Below are positions 25,238 through 34,569 of a stretch of DNA of 64,000 bases, one piece after another (position 1 is the stretch's first letter; each line of letters opens with the position of its first letter). The DNA lies in assembly GCA_964464755.1 (NCBI GenBank), contig CAYXGZ010000002.1, forward strand, positions 90,641-154,640, given 5' to 3'. Source of the DNA: CAYXGZ01 sp964464755 (lineage in GTDB: Bacteria > Planctomycetota > MHYJ01 > JACPRB01). Both the position numbers and the translations under genes were made by a program. The notes under the pieces were generated by a model. That model saw nothing but the letters and a program-made list of their open reading frames with translations, was not told the origin of the DNA and ran no database searches.

Positions 25238-26080
25238 CTAATGCCTTCCGGCCTCGCCGCCCAGCACCTCGGGCGCCAGGCCGAGCCAGGGATCCGCGAG
25301 GTCGTAGCCCAGGATGTCGCGGTACAGCTCGCCCCGCAGCGCCGCGGGCTCCGCCCCCGGGTTCGCCGCCAGCAGGGCGCGCACCCGGGGCATCCGGACG
25401 TCCTCGTTGTACCGCGAGTCCTCGTGCAGCGCGTCCTTCACGCGCACCTCGACGGCCTTCTTCCCGAGGTCGGCCTCCGTCACCGCGCGCAGGACGGGCC
25501 GCTCGACCTCCATCTTCTTCGAATCGGCCAGCGCGATCTGGCCGGGCGCCGGGGCCCGGGCCCCGCGCAGGCGGCGCAGGTAGGTGGCCGGATCGCAGAC
25601 CCCGGGGATGATGTCCCGGACCCGCCCGTCGGGGCCGCAGAGGTAGGTCGCGACGTTGCCCTGCAGCGTCCGCGTCAGGCGGCGGCCGTCGCCGAAGTCG
25701 ATCTCCACCCGGGGCGCGGGCCGGACGTTGACCCAGGCGCACTCCCACGCGCCGTTCAGCTCGGCGGCCACGTCCTCGCGCGAGAAGAGCACGCTCCTCG
25801 CGATGCGGGCGTTGGTTCAGCAGAACTCCTCGTCGAGCCGGCCGAGCAGGTCGAAGACCATGACGGGCCGGCCGCTGCGGCGGGCCGCGGCCACCGCCTC
25901 CTCCGGCGAGGCGTGCCAGCGCACCTTCATCTCCGCGAGCCAGGCCGGGACCGCGGGCCGCAGCTGCACGAGCAGGGGGCCCTCCTCGGCCATCTTGCAG
26001 GCGTCGGCGGTCGGACGGGACTCCGGCCGGCTGCAGCCGGCGAGGACGACGAACGCGGCCAGGACGGCGAACTTGTGCAT
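25238..26080 (-). CDS. Thioredoxin-like lipoprotein with Cys87-Sec88 dyad
   Basis: 280 residues with TGA 25817-25819 as Sec88. The ATG at 26080 has GGGAGG upstream. Lipobox: VVLAGC. The first half (WHASPEEAVAAARRSGRPVMVFDLLG) leads to RLDEEFC87-U88-TNARIARSVLFSREDV, then YLCGPDGRVRDIIPG, with a helical C-terminus. ARSVxF just after the Sec is shared with the selenoprotein at 16049. The hairpin at 25779-25802 is the longest of the set. Read as a stop, the TGA would leave an 87-residue stub and an orphan downstream ORF. Probable envelope selenol/thiol redox protein. Confidence 0.87.
25779..25802 (-). promoter_or_regulatory. Putative bacterial SECIS hairpin
   Basis: CGCGAG pairs with CUCGCG and GAG with CUC above a UU bulge. 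The apical loop CGUG begins 23 nt after the UGA. The longest stem of the seven. Confidence 0.75.
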
Positions 26081-26149
26081 GCGCACCTCCCGCCCCTGGC
26101 GGAGCAAGCGGGAGGCCACGGCGCGCCCGAGGGGAGGGGCCGCGGGATC

Positions 26150-26165
26150 GTATCCGCGGAGATAC
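26150..26165. repeat. Short inverted repeat GTATC-N6-GATAC
   Basis: Lies between the HEAT operon end and the selenoprotein gene start, both on the minus strand. TACGAT overlaps it on the minus strand and could be the -10 for the gene at 26080, making the repeat a possible operator. It is weak on its own. Confidence 0.3.
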
Positions 26166-26171
26166 GGTCGG

Positions 26172-29138
26172 TTATCCGGGACGGAGCTTCGACCAGAGCG
26201 CCAGGAGGTCCGCGCGGCGGGAGCGCACGAACTTCGTGCGCCAGTAGCGGTCGAGGAGGTCCTTGAGGCAGTTCGCGGCCGTGGAGTTCTCGCCCTCGCC
26301 CGAGAGCCGGGCGACGGTCTCGTGCAGCTTCTCCGCCTTCGCCTCGTGGTCGGCGGGGGAGGCGGCCTCCGGGTCGAGCTTGGCGAGCTCGAACTCCAGG
26401 TTGCGGCGCCGCGAGCGGATGAAGTCGGTTCCCGCGAGCTCGTGGAGGAGCCGGGCGAGCACCGCGTGCGCCTCCGCGTGCTTGAAGCCGAGCTTCAGCG
26501 CCGAGGCCTCCTCGAGCAGCCGCTTGGCCTCGGCCTCCTGCTCGGGGGTCGCCGTCGTGAGGTGCTCCCGCACGAGCTTCTCCCACGCCTCCTTCGAGAG
26601 CGGCCAGAGTTCCTCCAGCCGGGCCGCGTCGAGGTGCTTCATCGGCTTGGGCCAGGGCTCCGCGCCCTCCTTGGCGGGAAGGGCGGCCCAGGCCCGGCAC
26701 ATCAGCGCGTAGGCGGCCGACGCGGCGCGCCGCAGCTCCGCGGGCGGGGTCTCCTTCTTCAGCGCGTCGACGTAGTCCTTCCAGCGCGCGGCGAAGAGCG
26801 CCGCGGCCCGGTCCCGCAGCGCGGCGTGCGCGGGCTCGTCGCCCTCGAAGCGCGTCGCGACCGCGAGCAGCTCCCGGGCCCGGACGTCGGTCGGCGTCTT
26901 GAGGTAGTCCCCCCAGGATTTCGACGGCGCCCGCCAGAGGGCCTCGAGGATCGCGTACTGCAGCGTCCGCGCGGAGCGGATCGCGGGGTCCGGCGGCGCC
27001 GCGAGCGCCTCGAGCAGCAGCTCGGACGGCGGGACGACCGGGACCAGGTCGAGGATGGGCCAGCCCGGGTGCTGGGTCCGCCAGCCCTGGTACTCCCAGT
27101 CGTTCCAGGTGCGGATCGGGAGCTTCCCGTCCTTCGGGTGGGCGTGGAGCCGCTGGTAGTGCGCGTAGCCTTCCGGCGTGAGCGCCTTCGCCAGGCGCCC
27201 GCCGAGCGCGGGGTCCGCCTCCTGCACGGCCTCGAGGTAGCCCTTCACCTGGTAGGCGTGCCGGCCCGTCGGGAAGGTCTCGAGGTAGCCGAACGCGGCG
27301 TCGACGAGTTCCGGCGCGTGCAGCTTGCCCTCGCGGCAGATCTCCACGAGGCGCTGCAGCACGCCGTCCTCCGTCGTGCGCAGGAGCAGCTTGAAGAGCG
27401 GCGGGATGTCCGACTTGCGGACCGTGCGCTTCTCCCAGGCCTCCGAGAGCAGTCGGTCGGCGCCGCGGTAGCCGCCCTTGCCGCTCAGCGCGAGCTTCAT
27501 CGACTCGAGGAAGGACGACGTGGCGTCGGCGGCCGGGGCGGCGTCGAGGATCCACGTCGCGCCGGTGAGCCGCACGATCCAGGGGATGCGGGCGCGGAAC
27601 GCGTCGTCCGCCTTCGCGAGCTGGTGGAAGTCCTTCACCCAGCCGTCGAGCGGGTCGCGCGGGTAGTGGTGCAGGAAGCGCAGGAAGAGCGTGTAGAGGA
27701 GGCCGCCGAGCTTCGCGACGTCCGGCTCGAGGCGGCGCAGGTGCGTGTGGACCTCCTCGACGTCGGAGATCTCCCGCTGGCGCTCGAGGACGGCCGCGAG
27801 GGCGTCGCGCAGGCCGGGCTCGTCGTCGTAGGCGAACGCGCGGAGGCGCCTCATGACGGCGTCGCGGGCCTCGTCGGCGGCGAAGGGCTCCTGGAGGATG
27901 CGCCGGTAGGCCTTGAGGATGGCCGAGCGGTTCTCCGGCGTGACGGGGACCGTGGCGACCGCGGCCGCGAGGCGGCCCGAGAGCACGGGGTCCGACTCCT
28001 TGTCGAGCCAGGCGACGAGCAGCGCGTCGAGCTTCGCGCCGCGCCCGCGCAGGGCCGCGACGGCGTCCACGATCCGGACCTTGAGCTCGGTGACCGACTC
28101 GCCGGGCGCCGCCTCGAGCAGGGCCGTGCCGACGGCCTCGGGCGCCGCCGCGTGGCGGGCGAGCAGCCCGCCGACCGCCCGGTGCCGGACCCAGGGGCTC
28201 GGGTCCTTGAGCGCGGCGATCCACGGGGCGGGATCGGCCGCCTCCGCGAGCAGGTCGAGCAGCGCCAGCTTCATCCGCATCCCGGTCGAGCGGCCCGCGA
28301 GCGCGGCGAGGCGGGCGACGACGTCGGGCCGGGCGGAGAGCTTCCCCGCGAACGCGGGCACGAGGTGCGTGCGGTCCGGCGACGCGGCGACGAGCTCGAG
28401 GACGACCTCGAGCACGCCGGCGGGGACCTGCTTCGCGGAGGTGAGCACGGCCAGCGCCCGGGCGCGGCTGTGCTCGGCGGGCGCGGACTGCGCGATGCGG
28501 AAGACGCGGCGGGCCGCGGCCTCGGTCAGGTCCGGGAGCCGGCCGATCGCGTCGAGCACGGTCGCCAGCAGCGACGGATCCTCCCAGGGCTCGAGGAGCG
28601 CCAGCAGGCCCTCCTCCGCGGCGGCGCGGGGGAGCCGGGCGAGGGCGGCGGCGAGCTCGGGACGCAGCTCGCGCGGGGCCCGGGCGGCGTAGGAGCCCAG
28701 GGCCTTCCCGGTCGCGGCCCCGGGGCGGGCGACGTGCGACAGCCCCTCGAGCGCCGCGGCCTGGATGGACTCGTCGAGCTCCGCGTCGAGCGTGGCGGCG
28801 AGGAGCTCCTCGACCTCCGGCTCGTGCGCCGCGAGGGCGGCGAGCTGGCGGACGGCGAGGAGGCGCAGGTCCGGCTCGGGATCGAGCGCGGCGACCGAGG
28901 CGAAGGCCTCGATCCAGGCCTTGCGCTTCTTGATCCGCGTCGCGTCCACGTCGAGGCAGGCGAGCAGCATCGAGCGGCGGAGCGCCGCCGACGGCTCGGT
29001 GCGCAGGCCCTCCGCGAGCCCGAGCGCGGCCTCCTCCTCGCGGAGGAAGGGGGCGAGCTTGCGCAGCGACGCGGCGCGCTGCTCGGGCGTGCGCGAGGCG
29101 TCGAGGACGGCGGCGAGGACCGCGCGGAGGTCACTCAT
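26172..29138 (-). CDS. Large HEAT/ARM-type repeat protein (988 aa)
   Basis: Almost entirely paired helices of about 30-40 residues (for example ALGLAEGLRTEPSAALRRSMLLACL; LRLLAVRQLAALAAHEPEVEELLAA), with recurring D-P-x-P-x-hydrophobic-R turns typical of HEAT repeats. There is no signal peptide, membrane helix or catalytic motif, so it is a cytoplasmic scaffold. It is the last and largest gene of a five-gene minus-strand operon. It overlaps the preceding HEAT gene by 8 bp. Its C-terminus resembles tetratricopeptide helices (FIRSRRRNLEFELAKLD, then FVRSRRADLLALWSKLRPG), an internal duplication worth noting. Function is unknown. Confidence 0.8.
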   Translation of the reverse strand: MSDLRAVLAAVLDASRTPEQRAASLRKLAPFLREEEAALGLAEGLRTEPSAALRRSMLLACLDVDATRIKKRKAWIEAFASVAALDPEPDLRLLAVRQLAALAAHEPEVEELLAATLDAELDESIQAAALEGLSHVARPGAATGKALGSYAARAPRELRPELAAALARLPRAAAEEGLLALLEPWEDPSLLATVLDAIGRLPDLTEAAARRVFRIAQSAPAEHSRARALAVLTSAKQVPAGVLEVVLELVAASPDRTHLVPAFAGKLSARPDVVARLAALAGRSTGMRMKLALLDLLAEAADPAPWIAALKDPSPWVRHRAVGGLLARHAAAPEAVGTALLEAAPGESVTELKVRIVDAVAALRGRGAKLDALLVAWLDKESDPVLSGRLAAAVATVPVTPENRSAILKAYRRILQEPFAADEARDAVMRRLRAFAYDDEPGLRDALAAVLERQREISDVEEVHTHLRRLEPDVAKLGGLLYTLFLRFLHHYPRDPLDGWVKDFHQLAKADDAFRARIPWIVRLTGATWILDAAPAADATSSFLESMKLALSGKGGYRGADRLLSEAWEKRTVRKSDIPPLFKLLLRTTEDGVLQRLVEICREGKLHAPELVDAAFGYLETFPTGRHAYQVKGYLEAVQEADPALGGRLAKALTPEGYAHYQRLHAHPKDGKLPIRTWNDWEYQGWRTQHPGWPILDLVPVVPPSELLLEALAAPPDPAIRSARTLQYAILEALWRAPSKSWGDYLKTPTDVRARELLAVATRFEGDEPAHAALRDRAAALFAARWKDYVDALKKETPPAELRRAASAAYALMCRAWAALPAKEGAEPWPKPMKHLDAARLEELWPLSKEAWEKLVREHLTTATPEQEAEAKRLLEEASALKLGFKHAEAHAVLARLLHELAGTDFIRSRRRNLEFELAKLDPEAASPADHEAKAEKLHETVARLSGEGENSTAANCLKDLLDRYWRTKFVRSRRADLLALWSKLRPG

Positions 29139-31329
29139 CGGCGAACCCCGGCCCGGGGGCGGGAGGCGGCGCGCCGGGCCGCTCCATCCCCAGGTCCTTG
29201 AAGGCCTCGCGGAGCTCGCGCTCGAGCTCGGCGTCCTCGATCACCGGCCAGCGCTTGGCGGCCGCCTCGAGGAGCTTCGGCCCGGGCTCCCACCCGAGGT
29301 TGCCGATCAGGAAGCGGAAGTACGGCCGCGCGGCCCCCGGCGTCTCCTGGGCCTTGAAGTGCTTGAGGATCGCCGCGGAGGCGGCGGACTCCGAGCCGAG
29401 CGCCGCGATCAGCAGCTCGCGCAGGAGGACCGGGTCGGCCTCCTTGCGACGCTCGAGGACCGTGAAGAGCGAGTCGGAGAGGCCCGGGAAGTTTGGCCGC
29501 GAGAAGAGCAGCGAGAGGTGGGCGTCGGGCGAGCCGTGCGACGAGTCCTTCGAGAGCACGAAGTTGATCGCGTAGCGCGCGACGTCGTCGTCCACGGCGC
29601 CCTTGGCCGCGAGGAACTGGCAGATCTGCAGGGGCGAGACGTCGTAGCCGTAGTTCTGGTAGAGGTCGACCTCGGGCTTGAGAGCGGCCTTCAGGACCTG
29701 CACGGCCCCGGCCGGGTTCTCGTCGAAGCGCGCGTAGATCTCGGGGAAGATCCCCTCGGAGCGTCCCTCGACGTCGACGCGACGAAGCCAGGTCGCCCAG
29801 TCGGCGCCGCCGGGCGACTCCGCGGCCTTGCGGTCGCTGGCCTGCTCGGCGATCCGGGCGAGCTCGCCGTCGCCGTGCTCCGCGACGCGCTTGAGGGCGG
29901 CGACCATCGCGGGCGGCGGGTCCGGGATCCGCGCGATCTTCCTCGCGAGGTCGAGGCGGACGTCGGGATCCACGTCGCGGTCGGCCAGGGCCTCCGCGGC
30001 GGCCGCGTAGGCGGGGACGTTCCCCTCGGTGAGCGGGAGGTGGAGCAGCCCGCGGGCCCCCCAGGTCTTGAGCTCCTTGTCGGGCGCCTTGAGCGCGTCG
30101 CGGCAGAGCTCGACGAAGCGCGGGTCGGAGTCCGGCCAGGCCTGCAGCGCGCGCAGCAGCGCGGCGCGGACCCGGTCGTCGGTCTCGGCGTCGTACGCGG
30201 CCCGCAGGTCGTCGAGCAGGGGGCGGTCCCAGGCGGCGAGGCGGCCGAGGAGGCGGTACGCGCCGACGGCCAGCCCGGTCTTCACGTTCTTCTTCGCGAA
30301 GGCGACGACCGCGGCCCGCACGCCCGCGTCGCGGCCGACGTGGGGCGCGAGCAGGCCGAGCACGAGGCCCGCGAGGTCGTCCGATCTCGCCGTGGCGAGC
30401 GCGTCGAGCAGGCCCGCGACGACCTCGGGCGTGGGCTTCAGGGAGTGCGAGAAGGCGACGGCCGCGGCGGATCGGACCTCGCGGTCGGAGTCGGCCGACA
30501 CGGCGGCGAGCAGGGCCTTGCGGGCCCGGGCGGAGGACGAGCCGCGCGCCGCGAGGTGGCGGACGGCGTCGAGGCGGAGGCCGGGGTCCGGGTCCTTCTC
30601 GAGCACGGCCGCGACGGCGTCGTCGATCGCCAGCGTGCGGTCGAGGGCGTGGTCGAGGGCGAGCCTCCGGATCGCGGGCGGCTCGGTGGGGGCCAGCAGC
30701 TTCGCCACGGCGTCCGCGGGGAGGCGGTCGCGGCGGAGCAGCCGGTCCACGACGGCGACCTTGAGGTCGGCGTCCATCCGGGGGAGGGCGGCGACGAGGA
30801 CCCGGGCCACGGCCTCGGGCGGGTCGTCGAAGCGGCAGAGCGCGGAGAGCAGCGCGCGCTGGCGCTCCGCGTGGCGCTCGCCCGCGTAGGTCTCCGCGAG
30901 CAGCTTCGCGGCGTCCGGGTGCGCGGCCAGCAGCGACGCCAGGCCGGCGATCGCCGCGTCCCGGGTCGCGTCGTCCTGCAGGCCCTCGACGAGCAGCCGG
31001 ACCCAGGGGTCGAGCGCGGGGATGCCCCGGGGGTCGAGGGCCGTCGCGCGGCGGATCATGCGGCCGCGGAGGCCGGGCTCCTTCTCGGCGGCGGCGAGCT
31101 CGATCCAGCGGCCCGCGACCTTCGGGTCGTGGAGGCGGCGGGAGGCGGTCGAGAGCAGGGACTCCTTGGCGGCGTCGTCGGAGACCGCGGCCAGGTCGAG
31201 GAGGCCGAGGGCCTGCTCGACGGTCGCGTCGCGGCGCCCGCGGATCTCGTCGAGCAGGGCGGTCGACGCCCCGCCCTTCGCGGGGGCGGCCTTCTTCGAC
31301 GAGGGCTTCTTGCGGCCGGCCGGGCTCAT
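29131..31329 (-). CDS. HEAT-repeat protein (732 aa)
   Basis: A lysine/alanine-rich N-terminus (RKKPSSKKAAPAKGG) resembles DNA- or RNA-binding tails. The rest is a run of HEAT-like helical pairs (LRLDAVRHLAARGSSSARARKALLAAV; VRSAAAVAFSHSLKPTPEVVAGLL). A QNYGYDVSPLQICQFLAAKG segment near residue 590 breaks the pattern. The C-terminus is Pro-rich and acidic (APPPAPGPGFADE). It lacks secretion signals and is therefore cytoplasmic. It is coupled to genes on both sides by short overlaps (ATGA upstream, 8 bp downstream). Confidence 0.8.
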   Translation of the reverse strand: MSPAGRKKPSSKKAAPAKGGASTALLDEIRGRRDATVEQALGLLDLAAVSDDAAKESLLSTASRRLHDPKVAGRWIELAAAEKEPGLRGRMIRRATALDPRGIPALDPWVRLLVEGLQDDATRDAAIAGLASLLAAHPDAAKLLAETYAGERHAERQRALLSALCRFDDPPEAVARVLVAALPRMDADLKVAVVDRLLRRDRLPADAVAKLLAPTEPPAIRRLALDHALDRTLAIDDAVAAVLEKDPDPGLRLDAVRHLAARGSSSARARKALLAAVSADSDREVRSAAAVAFSHSLKPTPEVVAGLLDALATARSDDLAGLVLGLLAPHVGRDAGVRAAVVAFAKKNVKTGLAVGAYRLLGRLAAWDRPLLDDLRAAYDAETDDRVRAALLRALQAWPDSDPRFVELCRDALKAPDKELKTWGARGLLHLPLTEGNVPAYAAAAEALADRDVDPDVRLDLARKIARIPDPPPAMVAALKRVAEHGDGELARIAEQASDRKAAESPGGADWATWLRRVDVEGRSEGIFPEIYARFDENPAGAVQVLKAALKPEVDLYQNYGYDVSPLQICQFLAAKGAVDDDVARYAINFVLSKDSSHGSPDAHLSLLFSRPNFPGLSDSLFTVLERRKEADPVLLRELLIAALGSESAASAAILKHFKAQETPGAARPYFRFLIGNLGWEPGPKLLEAAAKRWPVIEDAELERELREAFKDLGMERPGAPPPAPGPGFADE

Positions 31330-33014
31330 GAGGGGAGCCGGAGCGTGTCGGGTTTCAGGCCGGAGAGCGCGCGCTCCAGCTCGCCGCGCTGGGCGGCGGA
31401 GAGGTCGAGCTTCAGGACCTCCTCGAGGCAGCGCTGGCGGGAGCCCGTGTCGACGCCCTCGTTGCGGACGAGGCCGAGGAGGACGTCGAAGGACTTCTCG
31501 ACCTTCGGGCGCAGGTAGCCGTCGAGGCAGGTCCGCAGGAGCTCGCGGTCCGTGTCGTTGGCCAGCACGTCCTCGAGGGCGGGCGGGACCTCGTCGTGCG
31601 ACTCCGCGGCGGCCGAGAGCACGCCGGCGACCTCGAGGCGGAAGGGGCTCGAGGGCTCGACGAGCTCGGCGCAGTACGGCTCCACGAGCTCGGGGTGCCG
31701 CGCGATCGAGAGCGGGCGGAGGAGGCCGAAGAGCGTGGCGCGGATCGAGGCGTCGCGCTCCTTCGCGAAGAGGCGGACGAGCGGGGCGACGACCTGCTCG
31801 GGCTTGATCTTCGGCAGGACGAGCCCGAGGACGCGGTTGCGCTGCGGGGCGCGGGGCAGGGACTCCGCGGCCTTGAAGAGCAGGTCGCGGATCTTCGCGT
31901 CGCGGCCCGCGTAGGGCGCGAGGAAGTCGACGAGGGCGCCGAACTCCTCGTCGTCGAAGGCGCCGGGGTTCGAGGCGAAGGCCTCGGCGGCGGCGGCGCG
32001 GACGGAGGCGACGCGGGCGTGGTCCTTGAGGATCGCGAGCACGCCGACGCGGACGCCGGCGGAGCGGTCGGAGGAGAGGCGGCGGGCCATCGACTCGAGC
32101 TGGAGCTCGCTGAGCTCGGGGCCCTCGCCCTGGAGCGCGAGGGCGCGCTTGCGCAGGGCGGGGGAGGCGTCGTGGCCCGAGGTCCAGAGCAGGAGGGCGA
32201 GGACCTCCTCGTCCCAGGGGCGGATGCGGGCGACGAGGTCGAGGGCGGCGCCGCGGGCCCCGGCGTCCGGGTCCTGGCGCAGGAGGTCGCCGAGCAGCGG
32301 GACGTAGGCGTTCGACAGCGCCTTGGCCGCGGCGAGCTTGTTGAGGATGCGCAGGCGCAGCGCGCGGTCGACCTTGACGTCGAGCCAGGGGCGGAGGGCC
32401 TGGACGACCTTCTCGGACCACGAGGGGAGGCGCTCGGCGAGCCCGACGATGGTCTCCTGCACGTCGGCGGCGGCCTGGCGGCCCCGGCCGAGGGCCTCGA
32501 CCACGGTGGCCTCGTCGACGGAGGGCAGGGAGGCGACGGCGGCCGCGGCGGCGCGGCGCTCGGCGTCGTTGAGGATCGGCTCGGAGAGGATCGAGAGGAA
32601 AATCCCGGCGAGGCGCGGGTCCTGGTGCAGGCCCTCCTGGAGGCGCGAGAGCAGCGCGGCGCGGAGCTGGCGGTCCTTCTCCCCGCGGAGGACGCCGAGG
32701 AAGGCGTCGTGGAGCGCGGCGACGGACTCGAAGCGGGAGGTCTCGAGGCGCCCGAGGAGGCCGAGGAGCGCGTCGCGGGTCTCGCGGTCCTTCACGGCCG
32801 GCAGGGACTCGAGGAGGACGGAGACGACCTCGGGGACGTGGAGGTTCTCGGCGGCGAGGCCGAGGAGCTGGGACTTGACGGCCGCCTCGCTGCGCGGGCT
32901 CTGCAGCACGGAGCGCAGGAGGCCCGGGAGGGCCTTGGCCTGGGCGGCGTCCGGGTGGCGGGCCGCGGGCGTCTTGGCGGGGGGCTTCGTCGCGGGCTTC
33001 TTGCGGGGTGGCAT
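31326..33014 (-). CDS. HEAT-repeat protein with basic tail (562 aa)
   Basis: Starts with a Lys/Pro/Ala-rich tail (MPPRKKPATKPPAKTPAARH) like that of its neighbour, followed by a HEAT array (SEAAVKSQLLGLAAENLHVPEVVSVLLESLP; AGVRVGVLAILKDHARVASVRAAAAEAF). The shared tail and the overlapping ATGA/TGATG junctions suggest that the three HEAT proteins and the TPR protein assemble together. No enzyme motif is seen. Confidence 0.8.
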   Translation of the reverse strand: MPPRKKPATKPPAKTPAARHPDAAQAKALPGLLRSVLQSPRSEAAVKSQLLGLAAENLHVPEVVSVLLESLPAVKDRETRDALLGLLGRLETSRFESVAALHDAFLGVLRGEKDRQLRAALLSRLQEGLHQDPRLAGIFLSILSEPILNDAERRAAAAAVASLPSVDEATVVEALGRGRQAAADVQETIVGLAERLPSWSEKVVQALRPWLDVKVDRALRLRILNKLAAAKALSNAYVPLLGDLLRQDPDAGARGAALDLVARIRPWDEEVLALLLWTSGHDASPALRKRALALQGEGPELSELQLESMARRLSSDRSAGVRVGVLAILKDHARVASVRAAAAEAFASNPGAFDDEEFGALVDFLAPYAGRDAKIRDLLFKAAESLPRAPQRNRVLGLVLPKIKPEQVVAPLVRLFAKERDASIRATLFGLLRPLSIARHPELVEPYCAELVEPSSPFRLEVAGVLSAAAESHDEVPPALEDVLANDTDRELLRTCLDGYLRPKVEKSFDVLLGLVRNEGVDTGSRQRCLEEVLKLDLSAAQRGELERALSGLKPDTLRLPS

Positions 33015-33748
33015 CAGGGGCTTCCGTAAATCCGGTGGATCTCGGCCTGGAGTTCCTGCTGGAGGGCGAAGAGGCGGCGCTGGAGCTCCTCGGGGCCGAG
33101 GTCGGCGCCGGCGAGGCCCTCCATCTTCGCCTGGATCTCGCGGGCGGCCTGCTCGGCCCGGGCCTGGCGGTCGTCGGGCGGGAGGGCGCCGGATCCGGCG
33201 AGCAGGGCGGAGGCGAGCGGGTGGCCCGGCTGCAGCTCGAGGGTGCGGCGGAAGCTCGCGGCCGCGGCGGCGCGGTCGCCGGACTTGTGCAGGAGCAGCC
33301 CGCGCTTGAAGACGAGGGCGGCGGCGTCCGGGGCCCGGCGCAGCGCGTCCTCGACGGCGGCCCGGGCCTCGTCGGCCCGGCCCTGCGAGAGCAGGGCGTC
33401 GGAGAGGACGTCGGCGACGTTGGCGACCTCGTCGGCGGTGGTGGCGTGGCCGAAGGCGGCGCGGAGCTCGCGCTCGGCCTCGGCGACCCGGCCGGTCTGG
33501 CCGTAGACGGCGGCGAGGAGGCTGCGGGCCATGACGTGGCGCTCCTCGGCCTCGAGGCAGGAGAGGAGGCGCCGCTCCATCTCGGCGAGGCGCGCGGGGA
33601 GGTCGGCGGGCGGGCGGCGGGCCTGCACGGCGGGCAGGAGCTCGTTGAAGATCCGCACGGCGGCCTCGAAGTCGGGGCGGCCGGGGGAGGCGGACTTGCG
33701 TGGCTTCTTCGTCGCGCGGGGCTTGGCCGCGCGTTTCCGGGCGGCCAT
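33014..33748 (-). CDS. TPR protein with basic N-terminal tail
   Basis: 244 residues. A strongly basic tail (AARKRAAKPRATKKPRKSASPGR), histone-H1/HU-tail-like in composition, precedes TPR-type helices (ARSLLAAVYGQTGRVAEAERELRAAF; LLLHKSGDRAAAAASFRRTLELQPGHPLA). A terminal coiled-coil-like helix follows (EELQRRLFALQQELQAEIHRIYG). It shares Lys/Pro/Ala tails with the two HEAT genes downstream. Predicted cytoplasmic scaffold, possibly nucleic-acid associated. It is two bases from the Sm-like gene. Confidence 0.8.
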   Translation of the reverse strand: MAARKRAAKPRATKKPRKSASPGRPDFEAAVRIFNELLPAVQARRPPADLPARLAEMERRLLSCLEAEERHVMARSLLAAVYGQTGRVAEAERELRAAFGHATTADEVANVADVLSDALLSQGRADEARAAVEDALRRAPDAAALVFKRGLLLHKSGDRAAAAASFRRTLELQPGHPLASALLAGSGALPPDDRQARAEQAAREIQAKMEGLAGADLGPEELQRRLFALQQELQAEIHRIYGSP

Positions 33749-33750
33749 GG

Positions 33751-33948
33751 CTACTCCAGGGTGACGGCGTCCACCTGCGCGAGCACGACGAGGGTCCGGC
33801 CGCGGCCCGCGGGCGGGCGCAGCTCCACGGTCTCGTCGTCGAGCCGGGCGACGGTGCCCCGGGCCTGGCCGCCCCGGTAGTGGACGGTCACCGGGACCTG
33901 CTCCGCCTGGCTGGCCTTGAGGGCGTCGACGATCGCTCGGGGCGCCAT
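33751..33948 (-). CDS. Small Sm-like (Hfq/LSm-type fold) protein
   Basis: 65 residues. A short helix (PRAIVDALKASQAEQ) precedes five predicted strands (VPVTVHYRGG, QARGTVARLD, ETVELRPP, RTLVVLAQ, VDAVTLE). The pattern helix, V-x-V-x-Y-x-G-G, G-T-V-x-x-L-D-x-x-x-V-E-L, then V-x-x-V-x-x-V-x-L is the arrangement of Sm/Hfq-like barrels, although the Hfq KH motif is absent. I chose the ATG at 33948 because the longer upstream extension has no coding character and a -35/-10 pair (33958-33986) precedes this ATG. It is the first gene of the HEAT operon. Confidence 0.65.
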   Translation of the reverse strand: MAPRAIVDALKASQAEQVPVTVHYRGGQARGTVARLDDETVELRPPAGRGRTLVVLAQVDAVTLE

Positions 33949-33957
33949 AGGCGGGCC

Positions 33958-33986
33958 ATGGTCCGGCGGGGCCGGGCCCAAGTCAA
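33958..33986 (-). promoter_or_regulatory. Promoter of the HEAT operon
   Basis: Minus strand: TTGACT, a 17-nt spacer, GACCAT, then nine bases to the ATG at 33948. There is no ribosome-binding site, so the leader is essentially absent. Confidence 0.6.
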
Positions 33987-34029
33987 CCGAAAACGGGGCT
34001 CGCGGCGCGATCGCGGGTTTCGCGGAAAG

Positions 34030-34058
34030 TTGACGCGGTCCCCCGGGCGGGCGAGAAT
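34030..34058 (+). promoter_or_regulatory. Promoter of the gene at 34084
   Basis: TTGACG, a 17-nt spacer, then GAGAAT. The leader runs to the ATG at 34084 and contains GGAGG at 34073-34077. It is back-to-back with the HEAT operon promoter. Confidence 0.65.
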
Positions 34059-34083
34059 CGGGGCTCACCAACCGGAGGATCCC

Positions 34084-34563
34084 ATGGGCGACCCAATCGG
34101 CGGCTCGGTACCCCCCGCGGGCGGCTCGCCCGGCGCCTCCGGTCCCGCGGGCGTCGGGCCCGACCCCAACGCCGCGAACGTCGTCTCGCTGCCCTCGACG
34201 CTGCTGATGGTCGTGGCGGGGATCGCGGCCTGCTTCGCGGTGCTCGGCATCATCCTGAACCTCCTGGGCGTCGCGATCGGGGGCATGTCCTCCGAGGGCG
34301 GGGGCGAGGGGGCAATGGCGATGATGCAGGGCGGGATCGGGATCCTCTTCAACCTGGTCAGCATCGGCATCTGCGGGTTCATCATCTACGGCGCGCTGCA
34401 GATGAAGGGCTTGAAGAATTGGACCCTGGCCCTCGTCGCCAACATCCTGGCGATGATCCCCTGCTGCGTCGGGGCCTGCTGCCTGCTCGGGCTCCCCGTC
34501 GGCATCTGGGGCGTGATCGTGCTGATCAAGCCCGAGATCAAGGCGGCCTTCGCGAAGAAGTAG
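34084..34563 (+). CDS. Three-helix membrane protein of unknown function
   Basis: 159 residues. A Gly/Pro/Ser-rich N-terminal tail (about 40 residues) is followed by three to four hydrophobic helices (LLMVVAGIAACFAVLGIILNLL; GIGILFNLVSIGICGFIIYG; LALVANILAMIPCCVGACCLLGLPVGIWGVIVL). The final helix is Cys-rich (CC-x(3)-CC). The layout resembles small DUF4190-type membrane proteins. It has a proper ribosome-binding site and a divergent promoter shared with the HEAT operon. Confidence 0.75.
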   Translation: MGDPIGGSVPPAGGSPGASGPAGVGPDPNAANVVSLPSTLLMVVAGIAACFAVLGIILNLLGVAIGGMSSEGGGEGAMAMMQGGIGILFNLVSIGICGFIIYGALQMKGLKNWTLALVANILAMIPCCVGACCLLGLPVGIWGVIVLIKPEIKAAFAKK

Positions 34564-34569
34564 GCGCGG

